From contig JBFELO010000145.1 in the NCBI GenBank assembly GCA_041552055.1, forward strand, positions 1 to 11,254: a stretch of DNA of 11,254 nt, given 5' to 3'. The stretch's first letter is position 1. Each line of letters starts with the position of its first letter. A model generated the notes under the pieces. The model made no database searches and was not told where the DNA came from. It saw only the letters and a program-made list of their open reading frames with translations. Of this stretch, positions 1 through 7,447 are shown one piece after another. The DNA comes from JBFELO01 sp041552055 (GTDB lineage: Bacteria; Acidobacteriota; Thermoanaerobaculia; Thermoanaerobaculales; Sulfomarinibacteraceae). Made by a program: the position numbers and the translations under genes.

Positions 1-1087
1 CGCTGCCCTGATCGATGGCGCCGGTGGCGCCCGAGGTCAGGCGGTAGTCGTAGGTCGAGATGTTGACGAAGCCCGGGTCGGTGGCCACCGCGAGGTTGGT
101 CTGCTCGGCCGCCGGCCCGACCACGGCGGTGCCGTTGCCGACGAAGATATTGTTGGCCACGAGCGCCGTCACCGCCGCTCGGTTGTCGACGAAGGTGCCG
201 GTCCAGCGGTCGTTGACAAAGGTGTTGTTGACCACGGACAGGGCCTGGTTCGGGTTGGTCGCACCCTCGCAGGCGTGGCACAGGAGATTGCTGTTGTTGG
301 TGGATGCGCTCTGGTGGAGCAGGTTGCCGATGATCACCGAGGTGCCGCCGTTGGGCAGATCGATCAGTCGGCTCGACTCGCCGTCGGTTTCGTCCATGAT
401 TCGGTTGTAGAGGATGTAGTTGGAGTAGGCCCGACTCTTGACCGCATGACCCACGATCGCGTGGTGGGTGGAGTTGAAGCGGAACGTCAGGCTGTTGACG
501 TGGCCGATGTAGAGGTTGTGCGTGTAGCCGTCGCCGCCGCCGTTGCGGGCGAACTCGGAGTGCTCGATGAGGATGTCGCTCGCCGCGTCGGCACCGGTGA
601 GGATGCCGTTCTCGTTGTCGTGGAAGGAGCAGTGGCGCACGGTCAGGTTGGTGCCCTCCTGGCGGATCCCGGCGCCGTTCTTGTCGGGCACGGTCGCCTC
701 CGAGAACTCGATGTGCTCGACGGTGGTGTTGTCTCCCTGGATCACCCAGATCGCCTTGCCGCCGGCGTGGTTGCCGTCGGCCCGCAGGTGGGCCGTCCCG
801 CCGACTCCGCGGATGGTCAGGTTGTCGGCCGTCCAGAAGGCGACATCACCCACGTACTCGCCGACGTCGATCTCGATGATGTCGCCGTTGCCGGCCACCG
901 CGGCGGCCTCGCTTGGCACGGTGTAGGTCCGACCGGGTCCGACACGGAGGGTCGCGGCGGTCGCGGTCGCGGCGCCGTTCACCAGCCACAATGAGGCGAG
1001 CAGGCACGCCCGCGCGCGAGTCGCGAGTCCCACCGCCGCGGACTGCCGAGACGCTCGATGGTGGTAGGAGGACGTCCAGAAGGCCAT
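1..1087 (-). CDS. Exported right-handed parallel beta-helix repeat protein, partial (3' end outside window)
   Basis: The frame stays open from ATG at 1087 to the window edge, giving about 362 residues without a stop; the C-terminus is missing. An in-frame TGA lies four codons upstream of the ATG (1100-1102), so this is the first possible ATG, though no clear Shine-Dalgarno sequence precedes it; GTG at 1033 is an alternative that would shorten a long n-region. Residues about 28-44 (CLLASLWLVNGAATATA) look like a signal peptide with an AxA cleavage site. The mature part has the short repeated strands and Asn ladders of a pectate-lyase-like solenoid: LTIRGVGG, TTVEHIEFSE, LTVRHCSFHDNENGI, ILIEHSEFARNGG, LSVVNNTFVND, ALVANNIFVGNG. 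It ends with DYRLTSGATGAIDQGS, the usual tail of such folds, so perhaps only a short piece is missing. Known members act on polysaccharides, but many have no known substrate. I see no diagnostic catalytic set, so the function stays open. Confidence 0.85.
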   Translation of the reverse strand, partial: MAFWTSSYHHRASRQSAAVGLATRARACLLASLWLVNGAATATAATLRVGPGRTYTVPSEAAAVAGNGDIIEIDVGEYVGDVAFWTADNLTIRGVGGTAHLRADGNHAGGKAIWVIQGDNTTVEHIEFSEATVPDKNGAGIRQEGTNLTVRHCSFHDNENGILTGADAASDILIEHSEFARNGGGDGYTHNLYIGHVNSLTFRFNSTHHAIVGHAVKSRAYSNYILYNRIMDETDGESSRLIDLPNGGTSVIIGNLLHQSASTNNSNLLCHACEGATNPNQALSVVNNTFVNDRWTGTFVDNRAAVTALVANNIFVGNGTAVVGPAAEQTNLAVATDPGFVNISTYDYRLTSGATGAIDQGS

Positions 1088-1232
1088 ACCAGCACGATAT
1101 CAGGATGGACCTGTGACCAGCTGATCGTCGCTGTATCAACACTGTTCTGCGGTCGAAAAGAGCGCGACCGTGAGGCCCTCACACTGCTGTAGGGCTCGAG
1201 TGTCGCACACATTTCATGTCGTGCAGGGGATG
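1088..1232. other. Intergenic stretch with two adjacent stem-forming repeats
   Basis: This is the spacer between the stop of the GGDEF-PilZ gene and the start of the beta-helix gene, both on the minus strand. CGGTCG at 1150-1155 pairs perfectly with CGACCG at 1165-1170 around a 9-nt loop. Next to it, GAG(G)CCCT at 1172-1179 pairs with AGGGCTC at 1191-1197 with one bulged base. Neither stem is followed by a T-run on either strand, so an intrinsic terminator is not well supported; attenuation or Rho-dependent ending of the cyclase transcript is possible. I see no convincing promoter for the beta-helix gene. Confidence 0.3.
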
Positions 1233-2468
1233 TCATTCTTCCTCTGCGGATCGCGTCCCCTCGATGTACCCCGCCAGCAGGAGGCGGTCCCGGGTGCCGA
1301 TCTCGACGATCCGAATCGCCGCTCGGTAGCGGTCGTCGTCCCTCTCCTCCACCCGCACGACTCGACCCGTTGCGACCATCTCGTGATCGACACCGGGGAG
1401 CACCAGTCGCACGTCTATGAGCGCGCCCAGCGACAGCTCTTGGTCGACCACGAAGAGCAGACCCTGCTCGCTGATGTTCACCGTGGTCAGCGAGTGGTAG
1501 TCGGTCTTCAACACGCAGAACGAGCCGTCGAGGCACGCCTGGATTCGGTTGAACGATCGGCGGTCCTCGCCGTACAGGTAGACCTGATTCTTGCCCCTCG
1601 CCTTGGCGACATACATCGCCTGGTCGGCGTGCCGCACGAGGCTCCGTTCGTCGCGGCCGTCCGCGGGGCACGTGGCGACACCCATGCTCACGGTGAGCGC
1701 TCCCCCGGGCTGCGTCTCGCGGTGCGGGAACGGGTGCTGCTCGATCGCGACCCGCGCCCGCTCTGCGACCATACGCGCGTCAGACTTCGAGGTCGCGGAC
1801 AGCACCAGCACGAACTCCTCGCCGCCGTAGCGGGCCGGCACGTCCGAGCCTCTGAGCGAGGCGGCGATCAGGCCCGCCATGGTGGCGAGCACCTCGTTGC
1901 CGGCCTCGTGACCGTTGGTGTCGTTGTAGTGCTTGAAGTCATCGATGTCGACCATTACGAGCGACAACGGCGAGCCGTACCGTTCCGCTTGCTGCAGCTC
2001 GCGGGAGAGGTGCTCGCGGAACAGTCGGAAGTTGCAGAGGTTGGTCAGCTCGTCACGGTACGCCGAAGCCTGTGTCTGCTCGAACAATCGCAGCTCGATG
2101 ACCTTGGGGGTTTCGAGCTTGCGTTCCACCTCGACGAAGTAGCTGACCAGGGCGACCAGCAGATCGACATCGGACCCCAACCGCTTCTGCATCTCGTGAC
2201 GATGGGCCAGGATCCGCCGCCAATGGTGTTTCGCGTCGGGACCTTCGAAGCGGAGGTGCGACAGCATGTACAGACAATCCGCGTAGATGCTCTCTCCCCG
2301 ATTCGCCTCGAGCCGTCGAAGCTCCCTTTCGAGGTCATCGCTCGAGGCCCCGCCTCCCTGGATTACGCGCTGCAGCTCTGCCAGGATTTCCGGGTCCCAC
2401 GTGGGTCCGTCCAACGGGGACTCCGCCATGTCTCTCCGATCCACGGCGTCCGAAGGCGGCTTCTCCAT
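1233..2468 (-). CDS. Diguanylate cyclase with C-terminal PilZ domain (GGDEF-PilZ)
   Basis: This 411-residue protein is predicted to make cyclic di-GMP from two GTP. The start ATG at 2468 follows a good ribosome site (AAGAGGAG, 6-nt spacing). Residues 1-130 are a charged, mostly helical region with no signal peptide or membrane segment, so the enzyme should be cytoplasmic. The GGDEF domain spans about 137-299: RDELTNLCNFR at its start, substrate and metal part VDIDDFKHYNDTNGHEAGN (about 173-191), active-site GGEEF at 215-219, and an intact inhibitory-site RxxD (RGSD, 206-209). Only a few residues later a PilZ domain begins, with the c-di-GMP-binding RxxxR (RSFNR, 304-308) and NxSxxG (NISEQG, 331-336). 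The protein can therefore both make and bind c-di-GMP. The trigger for the N-terminal region is not visible; it matches no sensor domain I recognise. The gene is probably monocistronic, divergent from the propeller gene at 2590. Confidence 0.95.
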   Translation of the reverse strand: MEKPPSDAVDRRDMAESPLDGPTWDPEILAELQRVIQGGGASSDDLERELRRLEANRGESIYADCLYMLSHLRFEGPDAKHHWRRILAHRHEMQKRLGSDVDLLVALVSYFVEVERKLETPKVIELRLFEQTQASAYRDELTNLCNFRLFREHLSRELQQAERYGSPLSLVMVDIDDFKHYNDTNGHEAGNEVLATMAGLIAASLRGSDVPARYGGEEFVLVLSATSKSDARMVAERARVAIEQHPFPHRETQPGGALTVSMGVATCPADGRDERSLVRHADQAMYVAKARGKNQVYLYGEDRRSFNRIQACLDGSFCVLKTDYHSLTTVNISEQGLLFVVDQELSLGALIDVRLVLPGVDHEMVATGRVVRVEERDDDRYRAAIRIVEIGTRDRLLLAGYIEGTRSAEEE

Positions 2469-2500
2469 CGCCTGCTCCTCTTGGGAGAAATCGTGCTCTC

Positions 2501-2506
2501 AGTATA
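2501..2506 (-). promoter_or_regulatory. Probable -10 element of the GGDEF-PilZ gene
   Basis: On the minus strand, TATACT lies 32 nt upstream of the cyclase ATG, placing a transcript start about 25 nt before the gene, ahead of its Shine-Dalgarno. The -35 region is weak (TTCGAA at 18-nt spacing). The element sits inside the 121-bp spacer shared with the divergent gene at 2590; for that gene only a poor candidate (CTATAG, 2533-2538) is visible. Confidence 0.4.
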
Positions 2507-2589
2507 TCGCCGCGAGCCGACTCCTTCGAACCCTATAGGACACCAGGCGTATCTCAAGACGTGCCTATTTCACACGAGTGGAGGATGAC

Positions 2590-4494
2590 ATGATCAGGAG
2601 GCTTTGGGTCGGCTGTGCAGTGGCGGTATGCGTGATGGCGGTCGGTACGGTTTTCGCGCCCTGCGCAGGTGCAGAGACGATCGAGGTCCCGTTCACTTCG
2701 GACCGGTGGGAGACCACCGCGGGACGGACGGTTGAGCATCTCGGACGGACGGCGTTCGAGGGCAGCGCTACCCTGAACGAAGTCGCGTTCACCGACGGCA
2801 CCATCGAGGTCGACATCGCGGTCACGGGCGCGAGATCGTACCCCGGCATCGTGTTCAGGACCCAGGGGGACGGGGGTGGCGAAAACGTCTATGTGAGACC
2901 TCACCGCGCCGGGCTCTACGACGATGCGGTCCAGTACACGCCCATGTTCCGGGGTGTGTCGTGCTGGCAGCTGTACAACGGTGACGGCTTCACGGCGGGC
3001 ACCGAGCTGCCGGTGAACGAGTGGATCACTCTGCGGGTCGAGGTCGAGGAGAGCCGAGCGCGGGTCTTCGTGGGTGACTCGGGGAAGCCGGCCCTTCTGA
3101 TCGAGAACCTGAAGCGCGATCCAGCCGCCGGTGCCATCGGGGTAAAAAGTCCCATGGGTGGCACCGCCTTTTTCTCGAACTTTCGCTTCAGCCAGGAGGC
3201 TCCTCCCGCATACGGAGTTCCTGCCTACGTTGACATCCCACCCGGACTGCTCACCGAGTGGCAGGTATCGGAGCCGCTGCCTCCGGAGTACGCGGCCTCG
3301 GAGCGACTGCCCGATCCCGAAGTTGTCGACGGTCTGACGTGGAGTGGGGTGGAGGCGGAGCCGTCCGGTCTCGTCAATCTGACCCGGTTCGTCCCGCGGA
3401 CCGGGCCGACCCCGGATGCGGTGCTCGCCCGGACGACGGTCACGACCGAGACCTCCGAGGTCCGGCAGCTGCGTCTCGGCTACAGCGACCAGGTAACCGT
3501 GTTTCTGAACGGCTTGCCGCTGTTCACCGGCTCCAGCGCCTACCGCGAGCGCGACCCATCCTTCCTCGGGATCGTCGGCATGTTCGACACCGTCTACCTG
3601 CCGCTCGAGCAGGGGAGCAACGAGCTGACGCTGCTCGTGAGCGAGGTGTTCGGCGGCTGGGCCTTCCAGGCCGGTTGGGGGGGCGTCACGCACGTGGCGC
3701 CCGGCGTCGAGAAGTTGTGGGAGACCACGGCCGAGTTCAAGGTGCCGGAGTCGGTCGCGTGGGATTCGAAGCGCGAGGTGTACTACGTCTCGAACTACGA
3801 CGGCTACAACCCGAGCCGGGGCGAGGGACGGCAGTCGATCTCGCGCATCGCGGCGGACGGGTCGACGGTCGATCCGGACTGGGTGACGGGGTTGCGGAAT
3901 CCGGTGGGTCTCAAGGTCCGCGGGGACCGACTGTGGGTGGCTGAGCGCACCGGGCTCGCGGTGATCGACATCGAGTCCGAGTCGATTCTCGAGCGTCACG
4001 AGGTCGGGGCCGGGTTCCCGAACGACATCACCCTGGACAGAGAGGGACGCGTCTACCTGTCGGACTCCAGGCGCGGGGTGGTCTACCGCTTCACGGACGG
4101 TGCGTTCGAGGAGTGGCTCACGGGCCGTCAGGTGCAGTCCCCGAACGGCCTGCACGTGATGGGAGACGAGCTGCTCATCGGGGTCAACGGCGACCACTGC
4201 ATCAAGGCGGCCGACCTGGAGACCGGCGAGCTGAGAACCGTGTCCAACCTCGGCCCGGGCATCATTGACGGCATCGGCGACGACGGCAACGGCAACATCA
4301 TCGTGTCGCACTGGCAGGGCAGGATCTTTCGGATCACTCCGGACGGCAACGTGACGAAGATGCTGGACACCTCAGTGCCGGTGACCCAGAGCGCCGACAT
4401 CGCGGTCGTCCCGGAAACCGGGATGCTGCTGGTGCCGACCTTTCTCGGGAACAGGGTGGTCGCGTATCGATTGGGATCTCAGCCAGAGGGGTAG
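2590..4494 (+). CDS. Exported LamG-like / galactose-binding-like / SMP-30-type beta-propeller protein
   Basis: A GTG at 2578 is in frame, but ATG at 2590 is better placed, 6 nt after GGAGG, giving 634 residues. Residues 1-28 are a signal peptide ending AGA, so the protein is exported. About 35-200 form a concanavalin/laminin G-like sheet domain (FTDGTIEVDIAV, YPGIVFRTQ, NEWITLRVEVEESRARVFV, TAFFSNFRFS), like those that bind glycans. About 210-365 resemble a galactose-binding-like jelly roll (DQVTVFLNGLPLFTG, GSNELTLLVSEVFGGWAFQAGW). About 380-630 form an SMP-30/gluconolactonase/NHL-type propeller. Glu387, Asn478 (FPNDI), Asn519 (SPNGL) and Asp560 (IIDGIG) sit where SMP-30 family metal ligands are expected, so a metal-dependent lactonase or esterase activity is possible but unproven. 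The N-terminal half suggests anchoring on a surface or polymer. It stands alone, divergent from the cyclase and convergent with the molybdoenzyme. Confidence 0.88.
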   Translation: MIRRLWVGCAVAVCVMAVGTVFAPCAGAETIEVPFTSDRWETTAGRTVEHLGRTAFEGSATLNEVAFTDGTIEVDIAVTGARSYPGIVFRTQGDGGGENVYVRPHRAGLYDDAVQYTPMFRGVSCWQLYNGDGFTAGTELPVNEWITLRVEVEESRARVFVGDSGKPALLIENLKRDPAAGAIGVKSPMGGTAFFSNFRFSQEAPPAYGVPAYVDIPPGLLTEWQVSEPLPPEYAASERLPDPEVVDGLTWSGVEAEPSGLVNLTRFVPRTGPTPDAVLARTTVTTETSEVRQLRLGYSDQVTVFLNGLPLFTGSSAYRERDPSFLGIVGMFDTVYLPLEQGSNELTLLVSEVFGGWAFQAGWGGVTHVAPGVEKLWETTAEFKVPESVAWDSKREVYYVSNYDGYNPSRGEGRQSISRIAADGSTVDPDWVTGLRNPVGLKVRGDRLWVAERTGLAVIDIESESILERHEVGAGFPNDITLDREGRVYLSDSRRGVVYRFTDGAFEEWLTGRQVQSPNGLHVMGDELLIGVNGDHCIKAADLETGELRTVSNLGPGIIDGIGDDGNGNIIVSHWQGRIFRITPDGNVTKMLDTSVPVTQSADIAVVPETGMLLVPTFLGNRVVAYRLGSQPEG

Positions 4495-4531
4495 AGCAGA
4501 TCCTGGCTGTTCGCCGGGCCCAGGGGAAGAC

Positions 4532-4627
4532 CCCGTATCCGTCTCCGTATCCGTTTCCGTGCCCGATGTACCATTCGAACGTGTGTCGGGTTTCGAATAC
4601 GGAGACGGGCACGGAGACGGAGACGGG
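4532..4627. repeat. Inverted array of degenerate hexanucleotide repeats in a convergent spacer
   Basis: The left arm (4532-4564) is a run of 6-nt units of the form CCGTNT or CCGTGC, starting CCCGTATCCGTCTCCGTATC. The right arm (4595-4627) reads the complementary units, such as ATACGGAGACGGGCACGGAG. The arms lie head to head, and the middle adds a perfect 7-bp pair, ATTCGAA at 4573-4579 with TTCGAAT at 4592-4598, around a 12-nt loop. The whole can fold into a long imperfect hairpin on either strand. It fills the spacer between two genes that end toward each other, so a bidirectional transcription barrier is a reasonable guess; there is no T-run of a classical terminator. Confidence 0.8.
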
Positions 4628-4658
4628 CAATCCCCCTGAGTCGAGGGAGCGCGCTGGA

Positions 4659-6818
4659 TCAGGTTTCCGGCACGATCCGGCACGGCATGCCGGTCATGGT
4701 CCAGCTGCCGGTTGCGGGCGAGCAGTCCTCGGGTGCGTCGCGGCACAGCTCGTTGATGTTGGAGGAGCGGAAGCCGTACGGCTCGGCAGGGTCGGCATCC
4801 CGCTCCGGGAACCACCAGCCGTGCTGCGCGTCGGCCATGCGGGGGTGGATCGTCGGGCTGACGCAGAGCCGGAACCGAACCGAGCCGCGCGTGGTCTGCA
4901 CCAGCACCCAGTCGCCTGCGGCCGCACCGGTGTCGGCGGCCGCGTCCGGGTGCACGGTCACCAACGGGTCGGGGCACTCCTGTCGCGCCGACGGCCACTG
5001 CCGCTGCTCGGAGTTGTACATGGGGTTGAACGCGTTGCCCGTGAGCAGGGTCAGTGGATAGTCCCGGTTGTCGTCCACCGCAACGTGGATCGGCAGCGGG
5101 TCGTAGCCCAGCTCCTCGAGCAACGACGAGCGCAGCTCCACCTTGCCGGAGGGCGTGGCGAAACCGAGCTGCCGGGATCGACCGACCGGGGCATCCTCGA
5201 ACCACGCCTGCCGACGTTTCAGCTCTTTGAAGCTGAGCCCGGCAGGTGCCAGGCGCCAGTCGCATACGGCCTCGGCGGTGTCCCAGGGCCAGTGCTCGGC
5301 CTGCCCCAGTCTTCTCCCCAGCTCCATCCACAGCTCGTAGTCGCTGCGCCGCTCTGCCAGCGGATCGAGACCACGCGGGTATGCGATGCACCCGGAGCCG
5401 AAGACCGCGAGGTCGTCGCGTTCGACGGTGCTTGCCGCGGGCAGGACGTAGTCGGCCAGGGCGGCGGTCGGGGTCATGTAGTAGTCCATCACCACCAGCA
5501 GATCGAGCGATTGCAGGGCAGTGAAGGTCCGCTTCGGATCGGCGAGGGTGATCAGCGGGTTGGCGGCCTGACAGATCAGGGCCCGCACCGGGTACGGCTC
5601 GCCCGTGGCCATGGCGTCGAACACCGCGTGGGGGTGGGCCATCACGATCTCGGCGGCTCCTGCCGGGCGCAGGTAATCCTTGGGGAGGCGTTGAATCTGC
5701 CTCGCCATGCGCTCCCAGGCATCGAACGAGAACAACCGATGCCGGTCGCCGCCGAGCAGCTTGGCCCGCTGAGCCGCGGGCAGCACATCGTTCAGCTCCA
5801 TCTCGACGTCGGGCACTACCCGCGACGGTCCTGGCGCACCCCCGAACAGCTCTCCGCCCACGACGTCCAGGTTGCCGGTGATCGCTCGAAGCACGGCCCG
5901 TGCGTGCGCGCTGCCCTGCATGTTGGGCCCGGCCTTGTCGGTCCCCTTGCCGCCCTTGATGACCGCCGGTCGGATGGTGGCGTAGAGCCTGGCGGCCGCC
6001 ACGATCTGCTCCGCTGGGACCCAGGTCAGATCGGCGACCCGCTCCGGGGTGAAGCCGCGCGCGAGCTCGCGGATGTCATCGAAGCCGACGGCCCACCGCT
6101 CGACAAAGTCGGCATCGTGCAGCCCCTCCTCGCAGATGACGTGGATCCAGGCCAGCGTCATGGCGACGTCGGTACCGGGGCGGATCTGCAGCCACAGATC
6201 GGACATCTCGGCCTCGGCCGTGCGCCTGGGGTCGACCGTGATCAGCGTGGCGCCGCGCCCCTTGGCCGCCTTGAGGGCAGGCCAGTCACTGAGCTCCCCG
6301 GACACCGAGCGGCAGGTTCCCCAGTTGACGACACAGGCGGTGTTATGGAAATCCGGGTGCGACAGCGCGCCGTACACCGCCGACTCCACCACCACCGACG
6401 GGCAGTGACAGATGAAGTTGACGCCGGTGGAGTTGGGCGAGCCGAACAGGTTCATGAAGCGGCGGGCGTCCCAGTGGTAGGTGCGGTAGGTGCCGCGGGT
6501 GAAGGCCAACGTCTCGGCGCCGAAACGCCGGCGGAGATCGTCGAGCCGTGCCGCCACATCGTCCAGCGCCTCGTCCCAGCTGACGCGTTCCCACTCACCC
6601 GAACCTCGGTCGCCGACCCTCCGCACGGGGTGGTCGAGACGTTGCTCGTGGTACAGGTGCTCGAGCATCATGCGGCCGCGGCGACAGGTCTGACCGCGGT
6701 TGGTGGGGTGCTCCGGGTCGCCGCGCACCGCGACCGCCCGCCCGCCCTCGAGCTCCAGGAACAGGCCGCACCGCGTGTGACACAGCCCGCACCAGGTTCG
6801 CCTGGTTTCGCGCGCCAT
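4659..6818 (-). CDS. Molybdopterin-dependent oxidoreductase, single-subunit type (DMSO reductase superfamily)
   Basis: This 719-residue protein starts at ATG 6818, 6 nt after GGAGG. The N-terminus binds a 4Fe-4S cluster (Cys10-x2-Cys13-x3-Cys17-x27-Cys45), as in formate dehydrogenase-like enzymes. ICHCPS at 136-141 aligns with the Sec/Cys-His motif of formate dehydrogenases, making Cys137 the likely molybdenum ligand and His138 the catalytic His. The molybdopterin dinucleotide-binding C-terminal domain follows FATPSGKVELRS and carries QHGWWFPERD and SSNINELC, sequences I associate with the acetylene hydratase/Phs-like branch. Acetylene hydratase itself has Asp next to a cluster Cys and Ile after the Mo-binding Cys; here those are His14 and His138, so a redox role is likelier. 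There is no Tat or Sec signal, so it should be cytoplasmic. No electron-transfer or membrane subunit and no cofactor-synthesis gene lies beside it, so electron partner and substrate are unknown. Confidence 0.92.
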   Translation of the reverse strand: MARETRRTWCGLCHTRCGLFLELEGGRAVAVRGDPEHPTNRGQTCRRGRMMLEHLYHEQRLDHPVRRVGDRGSGEWERVSWDEALDDVAARLDDLRRRFGAETLAFTRGTYRTYHWDARRFMNLFGSPNSTGVNFICHCPSVVVESAVYGALSHPDFHNTACVVNWGTCRSVSGELSDWPALKAAKGRGATLITVDPRRTAEAEMSDLWLQIRPGTDVAMTLAWIHVICEEGLHDADFVERWAVGFDDIRELARGFTPERVADLTWVPAEQIVAAARLYATIRPAVIKGGKGTDKAGPNMQGSAHARAVLRAITGNLDVVGGELFGGAPGPSRVVPDVEMELNDVLPAAQRAKLLGGDRHRLFSFDAWERMARQIQRLPKDYLRPAGAAEIVMAHPHAVFDAMATGEPYPVRALICQAANPLITLADPKRTFTALQSLDLLVVMDYYMTPTAALADYVLPAASTVERDDLAVFGSGCIAYPRGLDPLAERRSDYELWMELGRRLGQAEHWPWDTAEAVCDWRLAPAGLSFKELKRRQAWFEDAPVGRSRQLGFATPSGKVELRSSLLEELGYDPLPIHVAVDDNRDYPLTLLTGNAFNPMYNSEQRQWPSARQECPDPLVTVHPDAAADTGAAAGDWVLVQTTRGSVRFRLCVSPTIHPRMADAQHGWWFPERDADPAEPYGFRSSNINELCRDAPEDCSPATGSWTMTGMPCRIVPET

Positions 6819-7240
6819 CGGGAACCTCCGTTAGTGGCTCCTGCCATCGTACCGCGGTCCGGCCCCGCGCGTGCGAGCGTGTCGCTGTTCCTTCCCAATG
6901 ACACCGGCTGCGGACCCAAGATGTAGGTGCGCAGACCTCTGCGCGCCGGTGTTGTGACCCGTGGCTCGTGGCCGGGGGCGCGAGAGTGATCTGTCGCATC
7001 GGCCGCTTCCGAACGCGAGCATTCGTCCGCGCCGAACGGTTCCAGTTTTGCGCATGTTGCGCATATCGCGAAGCAGGGTGGCTGAGCGAGTTCGGGAAGT
7101 CCGGACCGCGGATACCCGGTGTTCATGAGACTGAGAGGAAACCGCATGAAGCGCACACCTGGCACGACTCCACCGTGTGATTCACGGTTCGTGACGGAAT
7201 CGAATATGATCCGTCCTACACGACAATCGGGAGGTCAACC
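6819..7240. other. 422-bp gene-poor divergent spacer between the molybdoenzyme and dodecin
   Basis: No open frame here has both a ribosome site and coding character. On the minus strand a TACGAT (plus-strand 6846-6851) could be the -10 of the molybdoenzyme gene, without a good -35. Near the middle an 8-bp sequence TTGCGCAT occurs twice, 1 nt apart (7048-7055 and 7057-7064), each containing the palindrome TGCGCA; it could be an operator. The right end holds the dodecin promoter candidate and ribosome site. The length is long for this compact window, so a small RNA or lost gene cannot be excluded, but I see no direct sign of either. Confidence 0.5.
7181..7210 (+). promoter_or_regulatory. Possible sigma-70-type promoter of the dodecin-DUF937 unit
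   Basis: TTCACG at 7181-7186 and TATGAT at 7205-7210 are separated by 18 nt and lie about 30 nt before the dodecin ATG. The -10 is good and the -35 is poor. No other candidate in the spacer is better placed. Confidence 0.4.
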
Positions 7241-7444
7241 ATGAGTGTCGCGAAAATATCGGAAATCTCGGCCAGCTCCGCGGTCGGTTTCGAGGACGCG
7301 GTCAAGCAGGGCATTGCCCGCGCCGGCAAGACGCTGACCAACATCAAGGGCGCGTGGATCTCGGAGCAAAAGGTGGACGTGGAGGACGGCGAGGTTACCG
7401 CCTACCGCGTCATGATGAAGGTCTCTTTCGTGCTGGAGGACTGA
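7241..7444 (+). CDS. Dodecin family flavin-binding protein
   Basis: This complete 67-residue protein has typical dodecin length and signature: MSVAKISEISASS, FEDAVKQGIARAGKTL, then NIKGAWISEQKV and a final strand AYRVMMKVSFVLED. Dodecins assemble into hollow 12-mers that bind flavins (often FMN, riboflavin or lumichrome, depending on the family branch) or other small ligands and are thought to buffer free flavin and protect against its photochemistry. Trp39 is in the place of the conserved ring-stacking Trp. The ATG is 6 nt after GGGAGG. It is the first gene of a two-gene unit, its stop ending 3 nt before the DUF937 start, so the two are probably co-transcribed. Identity is secure; the ligand bound here is not determined by sequence alone. 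Confidence 0.95.
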   Translation: MSVAKISEISASSAVGFEDAVKQGIARAGKTLTNIKGAWISEQKVDVEDGEVTAYRVMMKVSFVLED

Positions 7445-7447
7445 GCG

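Noticed and set aside
1170..2588. 472-codon open frame on the plus strand opposite the GGDEF-PilZ gene
   Set aside because: Its product is low in recognisable motifs and rich in Arg, Val and His, as expected from the complement of GC-rich codons; the minus-strand frame has a full GGDEF-PilZ signature.
2554..4311. 585-codon minus-strand frame opposite the propeller gene
   Set aside because: No family features; the plus-strand frame has a signal peptide, a ribosome site and three recognisable domains.
4566..6926. 786-codon open frame on the plus strand across the molybdoenzyme gene
   Set aside because: Opposite-strand shadow: no domain, no ribosome site, and it would start inside the hexamer repeat array.
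7076..7125. Sequence starting GGGTGGCTGAGCGAG that recalls the 5' end of a serine tRNA
   Set aside because: No anticodon arm, T-loop consensus or matching acceptor strand follows.
6968..7180. Possible 70-residue protein in the spacer before dodecin
   Set aside because: No Shine-Dalgarno at its start, no motif, and an Arg- and Cys-rich composition typical of random GC-rich sequence.
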